Notes: generated from the sequence alone by a model not told the origin. DNA of 64,000 nt from Parvularcula marina (GCF_003399445.1 NZ_QUQO01000001.1:1733001-1797000); one strand, 5' to 3'. Positions 8,701 through 17,070 are shown, counted from the first letter of the stretch. Numbers and translations are program-made.

Positions 8701-8730
8701 ACACTCTCGCAAGAGTCATGAAGAGAGTGT
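8701..8730 (+). promoter_or_regulatory. Inverted repeat upstream of the SH3-protein gene
   Basis: ACACTCTC (8701-8708) and GAGAGTGT (8723-8730) can pair around a 14-base loop. The 3' arm ends nine bases before the ATG at 8740, and its GAGAGTGTGAGG supplies the likely ribosome-binding site, so folding could hide it. No T-run follows, so this is not a terminator. Confidence 0.35.
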
Positions 8731-8739
8731 GAGGTTCCC

Positions 8740-9273
8740 ATGGTCCGTATCTGGCCGATTGCCGCTGCCGTATCAGCCATAGCGCTTTCCGTGACCGTCC
8801 TTCCGTCCGCCATTGCAGGGGCTGGCGAAGTGGCAAAACCCCAGCCTATCATTGAGGCTGATAGCCCTTCCGGGCTGCCTGTGCCTCGTTTCGTCGCCCT
8901 ACGGAAAGATGAAGTCCGCGCCCGTTTCGGCCCGAGCTTTGATTATCCGGTGGCGTATGAATTCCGGCAGGAAGGTCTGCCGCTCAAGGTGATTGCCGAG
9001 GATCGTGACAATATCTGGCGCCGGGTCGAAGACCGTGATGGCCGCCGAATGTGGATCCACCGCTCCATGCTGTCAGAGAATGCCCACGGCATCGTCACCT
9101 CGGACAGCACCATTCTTCGCGCTGCGCCGAACACGCATGCGAAAGGCCGTGCCCGTCTTAATAATGGCGTGATGGCAAAGATCGAACGCTGTGAGCAGAA
9201 CTGGTGTCAGGTTCGCGCCGCTGACTATCGCGGCTGGCTACCCAAGGAACAGCTCTGGGGCGCGCCGATCTGA
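8740..9273 (+). CDS. Exported SH3-domain protein
   Basis: 177 aa. The Sec signal peptide covers about residues 1-26 (cleavage near AIAG). Two bacterial SH3 modules follow: about 50-105 (VRARFGPSFDYPVAYEF, then WRRVEDRDG) and 115-170 (TILRAAPNTHAK, then GWLPKEQLWG). It belongs to a family of periplasmic SH3 proteins that end near the WLPKE/LWG motif and are thought to contact cell wall. It stands alone between the Trm112 gene and the TonB receptor. Confidence 0.85.
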   Translation: MVRIWPIAAAVSAIALSVTVLPSAIAGAGEVAKPQPIIEADSPSGLPVPRFVALRKDEVRARFGPSFDYPVAYEFRQEGLPLKVIAEDRDNIWRRVEDRDGRRMWIHRSMLSENAHGIVTSDSTILRAAPNTHAKGRARLNNGVMAKIERCEQNWCQVRAADYRGWLPKEQLWGAPI

Positions 9274-9295
9274 TTTCACTGTTCTCGAAGATATG

Positions 9296-9319
9296 AAGGC
9301 CATCCGCTAGGGTGGCCTT
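9296..9319 (+). terminator. Hairpin after the SH3-protein gene
   Basis: AAGGCCATCC pairs with GGGTGGCCTT (one T-G wobble) around GCTA, 22 bases after the stop codon. The T-run is short (TTTA), so termination may be weak. Confidence 0.55.
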
Positions 9320-9334
9320 TAGCATATCGCAGTT

Positions 9335-9348
9335 GACAGTCATTCGCA
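9335..9348. promoter_or_regulatory. Candidate Fur-type box before the TonB receptor
   Basis: Read on the reverse strand this is TGCGAATGACTGTC, close to the Fur consensus TGAGAATGATTCTCA. It overlaps a TTGACA at 9333-9338 that could be a -35 box, 38 bases before the receptor start. A similar sequence lies before the bfd gene. Iron control of a TonB receptor is common, but the match is imperfect. Confidence 0.4.
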
Positions 9349-9375
9349 TTTGCACGACACAGCCGCCCTCTCTTA

Positions 9376-11637
9376 ATGGGGTTTGCAATCGTGTCTTATT
9401 CTATATTGGCTGGCGCATTGATGGCCGGCGCCTCTCTTATCGCCGCCGCTGCAGCGGAGACCGTTCCCGCGAACGCGGATATTGACCTGATCACCGTCAC
9501 TGGCAGCCGCCCTGCGAGTGAGATCGCAGGCGCTGTGGACCGGATCGATGCCGACGCTCTGCGCCGCTTCGAATTTGCCGACATCAACCGCATTCTGCGC
9601 CAGGTACCTGGGCTTAATATTCAGGAAGAGGACGGCTTCGGTCTTCGTCCCAATATCGGCATCAGGGGTTCAGGCGCCGACCGTTCTTCGAAAATTGTCA
9701 TCATGGAAGATGGCGTCCCTGTCGCACCTGCGCCCTATGCAGCGCCTTCTGCCTATTACTTTCCTACTGCGGGGCGCATGAACGCAATCGAGATCGTGAA
9801 GGGGCCGGGCGCTGTGCGCTATGGCCCGAACACAACTGCAGGCGCCATCCAGTTTTTCTCGACCCCGATCCCTGAAGAAGCGGCGGGGCATATCACGGCA
9901 TTTGTCAGCGACACAGACCGGACGACCGTTCACGCCTATGCCGGCAAGCGTTGGACTGCTGACAGCCTCCCTGTCCATATTGGCGGACTGATTGAGTTCT
10001 ACTCAGATGAAAGTGATGGCTTTAAGAAAATCACTCGTGGCGAGACCGGCTTTGACATCACCGACTTTGTCACAAAGCTGGGCTTTTATTCCAAGCCGGG
10101 CGCAGCCGCAGAGCAAAGTCTGGTCTTTAAATATCAGCATTCGGAGCAGACCTCGGATGAGACCTATCTCGGCTTGACCGAGGCAGATTTCGCTCGTAGC
10201 CCCTACCAGCGATATGCCGCAAGCCAGCTTGATCAGTTTCAGGGCGATCACGACACTTATCAGGCCACCCATAACATCACTTTCGGGAATGGCATCAAAC
10301 TCAACACCATCGCCTATCGAACGGATTTTGCGCGGAACTGGCGCAAGCTTGATGCTTTCGACAATTCAGCATTGTCAGAGTCCGGCGATTGCAACAGCCT
10401 TAATGAAATTCTGATCGATCCGCTGGCATGCGAATTGGAGTTCCGCGTCCTTGCCGGCCCCCAAGGGTATGTCAGCCCTGATGATGTCCTCGGCCTGCGC
10501 CATAATAACCGGGATTATTATGCGGCCGGTATTCAATCCGCTATCGGATTTTCCTTTGAGGGACTGGGCGCCAGCCACGATCTGACCGCGAGCATTCGAT
10601 ATCACGAAGATGAGCAGGATCGCTTTCAGCAACAAGACCAATATCGCATGGATAATGGCACGCTTGTCCTGACGACTGACAATGCGCCGGGCACGCAATC
10701 TAATCGCCTTTCAACCGCTGAAGCCTGGTCAGGATATCTCGAAGACATCATCAGCTTCGGGAAGACTGAGATCACGGCAGGCATTCGCATTGAGAATGTC
10801 GAGACCATGGAAACCCGTTGGTCGGGCGCCGACCGCACCGATGCAACGATCAGCCGGGAGCGCTCTAACAGCTATACGGAGCTTCTTCCGTCACTTGCCG
10901 TTCTCTATCGCGCAACACCGGAACTCTCCGTATTTGCCGGAGTGCATCGCGGATTTGCCGCGGCCGGGGTCGGCTCATCTGAGGACACTGACCCGGAAGA
11001 GAGTTGGATTTATGAGGTTGGCGGACGATATACCAATGGCCCCGCCTCTATCGAGACCATCTATTTTTTCAATGACTATTCAAACCTCATTGGTGCCTGT
11101 ACCAATTCGACCGGTGGATCTGGCTGCGATATCGGCGACAGCTTCAATGCGGGCGAAGTTGACGTCTACGGGCTGGAGGTCACGGCGAGCACTGATTTTG
11201 CGCACTATGCGCAGCTGCCGGATATGTCCCTTCCTGTCGCCGTCACCTATACGTGGACTGAGAGTGAGCTTCAGTCGAGCTTTGACAGCGGGTTCTTCGG
11301 CACCGTCATCGCAGGTGATGAATTGCCCTATGTTCCGGAACATCAGCTAACCGTCAGTGCCGGGATTGAACAAGGCGCATGGCGCCTTGACGCCATCATC
11401 AATCATGTGAGCGAGACTCGCAATGTCGCTGGCGGAGATCCCATCCCCGCGAGCGAAGAAATCGACGCACGCACACTCGTCGATCTGTCAGCCAGCTATG
11501 AAGTGACCGAGCATATCTCCCTTCTCCTCAAGGCGGAAAATCTGTTTGACGAGGAGTATCTCGCAGCACGGCGCCCCTATGGCCTCCGCCCGGGCAAGCC
11601 GCGTGAAGTCTTCGCTGGCCTGCGCATCGATTTCTAA
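9376..11637 (+). CDS. TonB-dependent outer-membrane receptor (FecA/siderophore type)
   Basis: 753 aa. A signal peptide runs to about residue 28 (AAAAA then ETVP). A TonB-box-like segment DLITVTGSR sits near 38-46, and a plug domain runs to about 155 with IRGSGADRSSKIVIMEDGVP and IEIVKGPGAVRYG. The 22-strand barrel ends LFDEEYLAARRPYG and the terminal Phe (LRIDF) expected of outer-membrane proteins. The layout matches FecA-like iron-chelate receptors; the ligand cannot be read from sequence. The start is uncertain: GTG 9391 has a better GGGG spacing than ATG 9376. Convergent with a TonB gene, which may energise it. Confidence 0.9.
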   Translation: MGFAIVSYSILAGALMAGASLIAAAAAETVPANADIDLITVTGSRPASEIAGAVDRIDADALRRFEFADINRILRQVPGLNIQEEDGFGLRPNIGIRGSGADRSSKIVIMEDGVPVAPAPYAAPSAYYFPTAGRMNAIEIVKGPGAVRYGPNTTAGAIQFFSTPIPEEAAGHITAFVSDTDRTTVHAYAGKRWTADSLPVHIGGLIEFYSDESDGFKKITRGETGFDITDFVTKLGFYSKPGAAAEQSLVFKYQHSEQTSDETYLGLTEADFARSPYQRYAASQLDQFQGDHDTYQATHNITFGNGIKLNTIAYRTDFARNWRKLDAFDNSALSESGDCNSLNEILIDPLACELEFRVLAGPQGYVSPDDVLGLRHNNRDYYAAGIQSAIGFSFEGLGASHDLTASIRYHEDEQDRFQQQDQYRMDNGTLVLTTDNAPGTQSNRLSTAEAWSGYLEDIISFGKTEITAGIRIENVETMETRWSGADRTDATISRERSNSYTELLPSLAVLYRATPELSVFAGVHRGFAAAGVGSSEDTDPEESWIYEVGGRYTNGPASIETIYFFNDYSNLIGACTNSTGGSGCDIGDSFNAGEVDVYGLEVTASTDFAHYAQLPDMSLPVAVTYTWTESELQSSFDSGFFGTVIAGDELPYVPEHQLTVSAGIEQGAWRLDAIINHVSETRNVAGGDPIPASEEIDARTLVDLSASYEVTEHISLLLKAENLFDEEYLAARRPYGLRPGKPREVFAGLRIDF

Positions 11638-11670
11638 CCTCGCTCCGTTAGACAGTCAGCACAAAGAAGG

Positions 11671-11696
11671 ACGGGGCCCGAAGGCCCCGTTTTTTA
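11671..11696 (+). terminator. Rho-independent terminator of the TonB receptor gene
   Basis: ACGGGGCC (11671-11678) pairs perfectly with GGCCCCGT (11683-11690) around a CGAA loop and is followed by TTTTTATT. The T-run overlaps the stop codon of the convergent tonB gene. Confidence 0.92.
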
Positions 11697-12302
11697 TTCT
11701 TCGAGTTTGAAGTCGAATGTCTTCTGTAGCCCTCGCTTGCGGATCCCGTCTGGATCGGCATCGGGGAGGGGTGAGTATTTCCACCCCTCAATGGCACGCA
11801 AGGCCGCCTTGTCGAGACAACTGTCATCTGACTCAAGAACACGCGCATTGATGACCTGTCCGCCATTGGTGACGTCATATTCCACCGTGACGTCGCCCTC
11901 GATTTCCCGCGCGGCGCAATTGGCCGGATAGGCCGGTAATTTCTGCAGCACCGGATAGAAACCGGTCGGGGTAATCGTTGGCCCTTCCATCCCACCAGGG
12001 TTCCCTGGAAGACCGGGGATCTTGCCAGGATCAGGCCTCGGATCTTTAATTTTCGGGCCCGGAATAGGATCACCATCACCATTGTTCTCCGGCTTGGGCG
12101 GCGGTGGCAGGTCTGGCGGTGGTGTCGGATTTGGCGGCGGCGGAGGGGGTGTCCGCTTCGGAAGAACAGTCTCCCTGATATCTTCAAGCGCGTCAGGCAC
12201 TGTCGAGCCGTCATCACGGATCAGATGGTACATCAAAAGAAAAAGCAGGCTTGTGACGATAACCGCCACTGGAAAGCCCACCAGATAACGTAAGAATTTC
12301 AT
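11694..12302 (-). CDS. TonB energy transducer
   Basis: 202 aa from ATG 12302 (GGGGCAGG upstream); a TTG five codons earlier is less likely. One N-terminal membrane helix (about 6-25) is followed by a Pro-rich spacer (KRTPPPPPPNPTPPPDLPPPP, about 45-65) and a Gly/Pro/Asp-rich linker. A C-terminal TonB domain follows (EGDVTVEYDVTNGGQV, then AIEGWKYSPLPD). It spans the periplasm to energise outer-membrane receptors. It lies 117 bases downstream of the BlaI-M56/M23 pair on the same strand and faces the receptor gene. Two Cys (near 119 and 153) could form a disulfide. Confidence 0.9.
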   Translation of the reverse strand: MKFLRYLVGFPVAVIVTSLLFLLMYHLIRDDGSTVPDALEDIRETVLPKRTPPPPPPNPTPPPDLPPPPKPENNGDGDPIPGPKIKDPRPDPGKIPGLPGNPGGMEGPTITPTGFYPVLQKLPAYPANCAAREIEGDVTVEYDVTNGGQVINARVLESDDSCLDKAALRAIEGWKYSPLPDADPDGIRKRGLQKTFDFKLEE

Positions 12303-12386
12303 GTTCCTGCCCCACAAGTTACGTGTTTGGGGCGGATGCTACCTCAGGATGAGGCAATCGCAAAGCTCGCGGTAAGCGGCAGCGAA

Positions 12387-12411
12387 CCGGCACCCCGAAA
12401 TGAGGTGCCGG
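12387..12411 (-). terminator. Hairpin after the M56/M23 gene
   Basis: CCGGCACC and GGTGCCGG pair around a 9-base loop, nine bases after the M56/M23 stop on the reverse strand. No real T-run follows, so it may slow rather than end transcription toward tonB. Confidence 0.4.
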
Positions 12412-12419
12412 CAGCAAGT

Positions 12420-13799
12420 TTAGTCCTTATGCGGCTTAACCTTCGGTCCCGGCAGGTCGAGGACGGTCGCCGGATCGACATGCTCGCCATTGACGATCAC
12501 TTCGAGATGAAGATGCGGGCCGGTCGCCTGCCCCGAAGCACCAACCCGCGCAATCAACTCGCCGGCACGGACTGTTGCCTTGCCATCCGCCACGATTGTA
12601 TCGAGCTGAGCGTAGCGGGTGATCACACCGTCCCCATGATCAAGCTCCAGCATATTGCCGTAACCTGCGTCTGACAGAGTGACCCGCAAGACCTTACCCG
12701 ACGCCGGGGCGTAGACCGGCGTGCCCAATGGCGCGGCAATATCTGTCCCTTTATGCATTTTCGGCTTTTTGTTGATGGGATGGACTCGCTCTCCATACGG
12801 ACTGCTCATATGTCCCTCGACAGGCCGAACTGTAAAGTTCACCTCCGCCGCATGGGCGATCTGCCACGCCGAGAGGGGCGCCAGGACGAGGCCGAGCGCA
12901 GCCAGTACGGCAGTGGCCCGCCGGTTGCGGCGGCGCGGCTTTGGTTGCATGATATCTCCTAATCTCACGCGGATATCTCCTTTGGTTCTGGGTGAGAGAA
13001 CCGCCGGGGCGCATGTCGGTGCTGCTCCGGCGGTATGCTTCAGGACCCGGATCAGCGTCGCTGCATAGGCCTTTCGCATCTGGGGCGCCGCGCCAAGAAC
13101 CCGCGCATCACAATCAAGTTCGGCAGCAAGGCGGCAATGGCTGGTCTGCACACGAATGAACGGATTGAACCAGAAAACGGCATCAGCCGCGGCAAGAATG
13201 AGGAACCAGAACGGGTCCCGCCGGGCGATATGCGCCCGCTCATGTGCGATGATCAGCGCTGTCTCTTCCTCGCTCGCAGTCTTTGAATAGGCGCTCGGCA
13301 GAATGACCCGCCCGCAAGGCGTCGCGAAAGGCGAGACCGGCGCGCCGGTCAGGCGCACATCGCCCACAGCATCCCGGCCGATAGAGTGCCGCAAGATCTC
13401 ACGCATACGGACATAGCCACGCGCAAACCGGCCAAGCCCCAAGGCAGCGCCCGCAAGATAGAACAAAATCAGCGTCGCCCAGACCCACGGCATCAGATTA
13501 AAGCCGGGGGCAGCGGCTTCTTCCGCGACAACAACGCCGAGCCCGCCAATATGCTGCGGCTCTCCCATAGGCGGCAGCGGTGATGGAATATGCGGCATCA
13601 GTTCCGGCAGAAAGACGACTGCTAATCCGCAAAGAACCGGCAGGACCATCAGGACAAGGACGGCCCGTTCCTGCTGATCACTCAGTGACGTCTCGCCCGC
13701 ACATATCCGGCGCAACAGCGCCACAAGGCCCGACCACAAAAACGGCACACAGAGAACCATCAGCACAAAGAGGGCAGAAGGAGAAAGGCTCAACGTCAT
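12420..13799 (-). CDS. M56 (BlaR1-like) membrane sensor fused to an M23 endopeptidase
   Basis: 459 aa with two metallopeptidase parts. The N-terminal BlaR1-type M56 half has membrane helices at about 8-30, 46-66, 103-125 and 197-215, with the zinc motif HERAH at 186-190 and a further Glu in AAELDCDARVLG. A fourth-type helix near 298-318 is followed by a periplasmic LytM/M23 domain. That domain has HKGTD (349-353) and HLHLE (429-433), the complete zinc ligands of peptidoglycan DD-endopeptidases. It overlaps blaI by four bases. Normally BlaR1 carries a beta-lactam-binding domain there; here a wall hydrolase takes its place. RefSeq-type M23/M56 proteins of this kind exist, with unknown physiology. 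Confidence 0.9.
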   Translation of the reverse strand: MTLSLSPSALFVLMVLCVPFLWSGLVALLRRICAGETSLSDQQERAVLVLMVLPVLCGLAVVFLPELMPHIPSPLPPMGEPQHIGGLGVVVAEEAAAPGFNLMPWVWATLILFYLAGAALGLGRFARGYVRMREILRHSIGRDAVGDVRLTGAPVSPFATPCGRVILPSAYSKTASEEETALIIAHERAHIARRDPFWFLILAAADAVFWFNPFIRVQTSHCRLAAELDCDARVLGAAPQMRKAYAATLIRVLKHTAGAAPTCAPAVLSPRTKGDIRVRLGDIMQPKPRRRNRRATAVLAALGLVLAPLSAWQIAHAAEVNFTVRPVEGHMSSPYGERVHPINKKPKMHKGTDIAAPLGTPVYAPASGKVLRVTLSDAGYGNMLELDHGDGVITRYAQLDTIVADGKATVRAGELIARVGASGQATGPHLHLEVIVNGEHVDPATVLDLPGPKVKPHKD

Positions 13800-14176
13800 G
13801 CGTCATCCTCCTCATTGAGCCGGGCGAGCATGTCCTCAAGCTCAGCAATTTCATCCGCGTCGATGACCGAGCTGCCGGTGAACATCGACACCGGCAGCGG
13901 CGCATCCGCGCCCAAGACGTTGCGCCCGAAATCGCGGATCAGCCCGGCAAGGGTTTCGACCTTGGGCTGGGCCGCCGTGAAGGTCTTGATGCCGTGGACC
14001 GGCTCGATATCGAGGAGGCCCTTCTCGACCATGCGGTCGAGCGTCTTGCGCGTCGCCGAATAGGACCAGCCGGACTGGACCTCCGTTGCATCATGGATTT
14101 CACGGGCGGAGAGGCGCCCTTCGCGCCAGATCGCCTGAAGAAGCCGAAGCTCAGAGGAAGAAGGGGATGATGACAT
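13796..14176 (-). CDS. BlaI/MecI family repressor
   Basis: 126 aa from ATG 14176, the usual BlaI length. An in-frame start at 14233 would place the operator inside the gene and is rejected. The winged-helix domain shows SSSELRLLQAIW, LSAREIHDA and YSATRKTLDRMVEKGLL. An acidic C-terminus follows, as in dimerising BlaI proteins. BlaI repressors are cut when their M56 partner is triggered; the partner gene overlaps this one by four bases. The overlapping dyads directly upstream contain the BlaI core ACAAATGT, so autoregulation is likely. Confidence 0.9.
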   Translation of the reverse strand: MSSSPSSSELRLLQAIWREGRLSAREIHDATEVQSGWSYSATRKTLDRMVEKGLLDIEPVHGIKTFTAAQPKVETLAGLIRDFGRNVLGADAPLPVSMFTGSSVIDADEIAELEDMLARLNEEDDA

Positions 14177-14187
14177 ATAAGCAATCC

Positions 14188-14213
14188 GTCGCAGGTATGC
14201 GACATTTGTCGCA
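14188..14213. promoter_or_regulatory. Overlapping double BlaI operator
   Basis: Two dyads share six bases. TGCGACATTTGTCGCA (14198-14213) is a perfect 7-bp palindrome with a 2-base centre. GTCGCA-GGTA-TGCGAC (14188-14203) has 6-bp arms. The first contains the ACAnnTGT core of BlaI/MecI operators. They lie 12-37 bases upstream of the blaI start, in promoter position, and 74 bases before the divergent GST gene, so both could be controlled. Confidence 0.7.
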
Positions 14214-14286
14214 TCAGCATCACTGACTGTCAATGCAGGATTTTGCGCCTCGACCTCTCAATGCCCAAAGGACTAAATCGCAGGCC

Positions 14287-14892
14287 ATGAAACTCATCTA
14301 CACCAATGCCTCCCCCTATGCCCGCAAGGCCCGCATCGTGGCCCTCGAAGACGGGATAGATCTTGAGCTGATCTGGCACCATCCGACTGCGGAAGGCTCG
14401 AAGGTTCCTGACTTCAATCCGCTGGGCAAAGTCCCGGCGCTGATCCTAGATGACGGCACGCTGATCATCGACAGCCCCGTGATCTGCGAATTCCTCGACC
14501 AGCATGAGCGGACCCCCAGCCTCGTGCCCGCCGCCGGTCCCGACCGCATGAGGGTGAAGACGCTGGAAGCCATTGCAGACGGCATCATGGACGCAACGGT
14601 CGCGAGTGTTCTTGAGACCCGCCGCGATCCGTCCGAGCGGTCGCCCTATTGGCTCACCCGCTGGGAAGAGGCAATCCGGCGCGCCCTACCGCTGCTTGAG
14701 GGTCAGCTCCTCGCCGATGAGAGTTTCAATCTCGGCACCATCGCCAGCATTTCCGCACTCCATTATCTCGACTTCCGTTTCCCCGAGCAGGCCTATCTCG
14801 AGCCCCATCCGGCCCTCTCCGAATGGCTCAAATCACATGAAAACCGGGACAGCATCGTCCAGACCATGCCGTTTGACGGCCCCTCTCGTTGA
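14287..14892 (+). CDS. Glutathione S-transferase family protein
   Basis: 201 aa. The N-terminal thioredoxin-like domain has TNASPYARKARIVA, GKVPALILDDGTLIIDSPVICEFLD and the conserved cis-Pro of the glutathione site. The C-terminal half is helical, with WLTRWEEAIRRAL. ATG 14287 gives the standard MKLIYTNASPY start; an in-frame ATG at 14233 lies in the operator region. It is divergent from blaI. Substrate unknown; detoxification or thiol exchange are the family roles. Confidence 0.88.
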   Translation: MKLIYTNASPYARKARIVALEDGIDLELIWHHPTAEGSKVPDFNPLGKVPALILDDGTLIIDSPVICEFLDQHERTPSLVPAAGPDRMRVKTLEAIADGIMDATVASVLETRRDPSERSPYWLTRWEEAIRRALPLLEGQLLADESFNLGTIASISALHYLDFRFPEQAYLEPHPALSEWLKSHENRDSIVQTMPFDGPSR

Positions 14893-14902
14893 CGGTGACA
14901 AA

Positions 14903-14972
14903 GGGGCGGCGCTACACCCGCCGGGAAGTTTGAAGGAGCGGCCGTCGAGCGCGCTCCACCGCCCTCTTTTTT
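14903..14972 (+). promoter_or_regulatory. Structured stretch with T-run upstream of fabA
   Basis: GGGCGG (14904-14909) can pair with CCGCCC (14959-14964), enclosing GGAGCG/CGCTCC (14935-14940 and 14952-14957). TCTTTTTT follows directly, 13 bases before the fabA start. This could end the GST transcript or act as an attenuator of fabA. Pairing is by eye only. Confidence 0.35.
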
Positions 14973-14985
14973 CCGCTGGAGTCTC

Positions 14986-15531
14986 ATGTCTGATATTGCC
15001 GTCACGCCCCGCCCCAATTCCTTTGACAAGCAGGCGCTGATCGACTGCGGCATGAACGGCTATGCCGGCCCAGGCACGGCTCAATTGCCTGTGCCGCCGA
15101 TGCTGATGTTCGACCGCATCACCTCGATCACCGATACTGGCGGCAAGCACGGCAAGGGTCAGGTCATTGCCGAGCTCGATATCACCGATGACCTCTGGTT
15201 CTTTGAATGCCACTTCCCGGGCGACCCCGTAATGCCCGGCTGTCTTGGCCTTGATGCCATGTGGCAGCTCGTCGGCTTCTTCATGACATGGGGCGGCAGC
15301 ATGGGCCACGGCCGGGCGCTCGGCGCCGGTCAGATCAAATTTACAGGACAGGTGAAACCTGAGGTTTCCATTGTCCGCTATGAAATAGACATTCGCCGGG
15401 CAATGCGCGGCAAACTCGTCCTCGGCATCGGTGATGGCACCATGTTCGCGGATGATCGGCCGATTTATGAGGCCAATGATCTGCGGGTCGGGCTGTTCAG
15501 CCAGGACCAGCTTAATTCGGGCGCCATGTAA
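14986..15531 (+). CDS. fabA: 3-hydroxydecanoyl-ACP dehydratase/isomerase FabA
   Basis: 181 aa, typical FabA length. The active site is complete: His in [12 protein letters not shown] near residue 77 and Asp in LGLDAMWQL near 91. FabA dehydrates 3-hydroxydecanoyl-ACP and isomerises the double bond to cis-3, opening the anaerobic unsaturated fatty acid route. fabB follows by 84 bases on the same strand, the usual proteobacterial pair, and fabI lies 9 kb downstream. Soluble cytoplasmic dimer by family. Confidence 0.96.
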   Translation: MSDIAVTPRPNSFDKQALIDCGMNGYAGPGTAQLPVPPMLMFDRITSITDTGGKHGKGQVIAELDITDDLWFFECHFPGDPVMPGCLGLDAMWQLVGFFMTWGGSMGHGRALGAGQIKFTGQVKPEVSIVRYEIDIRRAMRGKLVLGIGDGTMFADDRPIYEANDLRVGLFSQDQLNSGAM

Positions 15532-15615
15532 GCCGGGAAATTCCGGCCAAATATGCCTATATAAGCGGCACAACCATAATCGTGCCGGTAGCAAGACTTC
15601 AGGTAAGGAACGCGT

Positions 15616-16836
15616 ATGAGAAGGGTCGTCGTAACTGGAATGGGGATCGTATCTTCGATTGGCAGCAGCCTCTCGGAAGTGCTGGACTCCCTTCGCGAGG
15701 CCAAATCCGGCATCAGCTTCTCCCCCGAAATGGCGGAGCGTGGCTTCAAGAGCCAGATCCACGGCAAGCCCCAGCTCGACGTCACCGAAGTCCTCGACCG
15801 CAAGACCCGCCGTTTCATGGGCGAGGGCGCGGCCTGGAACTATATCGCCATGCGCGATGCGATCGAAGATGCGGGCCTTGAGAAGAAAGACATCTCCGAT
15901 CCGATGACGGGCATCGTCATGGGATCTGGCGGCCCTTCGACCCGGACGATCGTCGAGGCGGCGCAGAAGACAATTGAGACTGGCAGCCCGCGCAAGATCG
16001 GCCCGACCTCGGTGCCGAGCGCGATGAGTTCGACCAATTCGGCCTGCCTTGCCGTCCCTTACGAGATCAAGGGCCTCAACTATTCGATCAGTTCGGCCTG
16101 CGCGACCTCCGTACACTGTATCGGCCATGCCTATGAGCAGGTTGCGATGGGCAAGCAGGACGTCATCTTTGCCGGTGGCGGCGAGGAACTCGACTGGACG
16201 CTCTCGAACATGTTCGATGCGATGGGCGCGATGTCCTCCAAATATAATGACAACCCCTCGATTGCGTCGCGTGCGTATGATGCCGCCCGCGACGGCTTCG
16301 TCATAGCTGGTGGGGCTGCGACCGTTGTCGTTGAGTGCCTCGACCGGGCACTCGCCCGCGGCGCGAAGATCTGGGGCGAGATTACGGGGTACGCAGCCAA
16401 TTCGGATGGCTTCGATATGGTCGCGCCATCAGGCGAAGGCGCCACTCGCTGCATGAAAAAGGCGATGGAAACCGTCAAGCGCGCCATTGGCTATATCAAC
16501 ACCCATGGCACCTCGACCAAGGTCGGCGACATCCGCGAAGCCAATGCGATCCGTGACGTCTTCGGCGAGAAGACCCCGCCCTTTGGCTCGACCAAGTCGC
16601 TGACCGGCCACTCACTCGGCGCGGTCGGCGCGCAGGAGCTGATCTATTCGCTCCTGATGATGAAAAACCGCTTCCTTGCCAAATCCGCCCACATCGATGA
16701 GCTCGACCCTGAGTTCGAAGGCATGAATATCCTCCGTGAGCGGATCGACAATGTCGACCTCGGTGCCTTCATGTCGAACAGCTTCGGCTTTGGCGGCACC
16801 AATGCCTGCCTCGTCATGGAGAAATATGAGGGCTGA
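15616..16836 (+). CDS. fabB: 3-oxoacyl-ACP synthase I FabB
   Basis: 406 aa. The Cys-His-His triad of KAS I is present: Cys in SISSACATSVHC near residue 162, NTHGTSTKVGD near 296 and SLTGHSLGAVGAQE near 330, with the C-terminal GFGGTNACLV. FabB elongates the cis-3-decenoyl-ACP made by FabA. AAGGAACG precedes the ATG. Transcription probably starts at fabA, with a possible internal promoter in the 84-base gap. Confidence 0.96.
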   Translation: MRRVVVTGMGIVSSIGSSLSEVLDSLREAKSGISFSPEMAERGFKSQIHGKPQLDVTEVLDRKTRRFMGEGAAWNYIAMRDAIEDAGLEKKDISDPMTGIVMGSGGPSTRTIVEAAQKTIETGSPRKIGPTSVPSAMSSTNSACLAVPYEIKGLNYSISSACATSVHCIGHAYEQVAMGKQDVIFAGGGEELDWTLSNMFDAMGAMSSKYNDNPSIASRAYDAARDGFVIAGGAATVVVECLDRALARGAKIWGEITGYAANSDGFDMVAPSGEGATRCMKKAMETVKRAIGYINTHGTSTKVGDIREANAIRDVFGEKTPPFGSTKSLTGHSLGAVGAQELIYSLLMMKNRFLAKSAHIDELDPEFEGMNILRERIDNVDLGAFMSNSFGFGGTNACLVMEKYEG

Positions 16837-16865
16837 TCGCACCCTTATATATTACGAGATTTCCG

Positions 16866-16895
16866 AAGGGGCATGTGAAAGCGTGCCCCTTTTTC
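16866..16895 (+). terminator. Rho-independent terminator of fabAB
   Basis: AAGGGGCA (16866-16873) pairs with TGCCCCTT (16884-16891) around a 10-base loop, and the T-run continues to 16894. It lies 30 bases after the fabB stop. Confidence 0.88.
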
Positions 16896-17070
16896 ATGCG
16901 AGCCGCCTTAACACCCTGAAATCTGAAAATTGAGACACCTCACCCCAATATGGCGGGAATGAGGTCTTTCTTACGCATCCCTCATCCGGCCTGATACATT
17001 TCGACAAACTTTTTGCCGTTCCCTCGGCTACAGCGCCCATAGAGCAATCATCTCTACGGGAACGATCCTC

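Noticed and set aside
14833-16128. Long reverse-strand open frame over fabA and fabB
   Set aside because: It is antisense to two well-supported genes, matches no family and results from GC-rich codon use.
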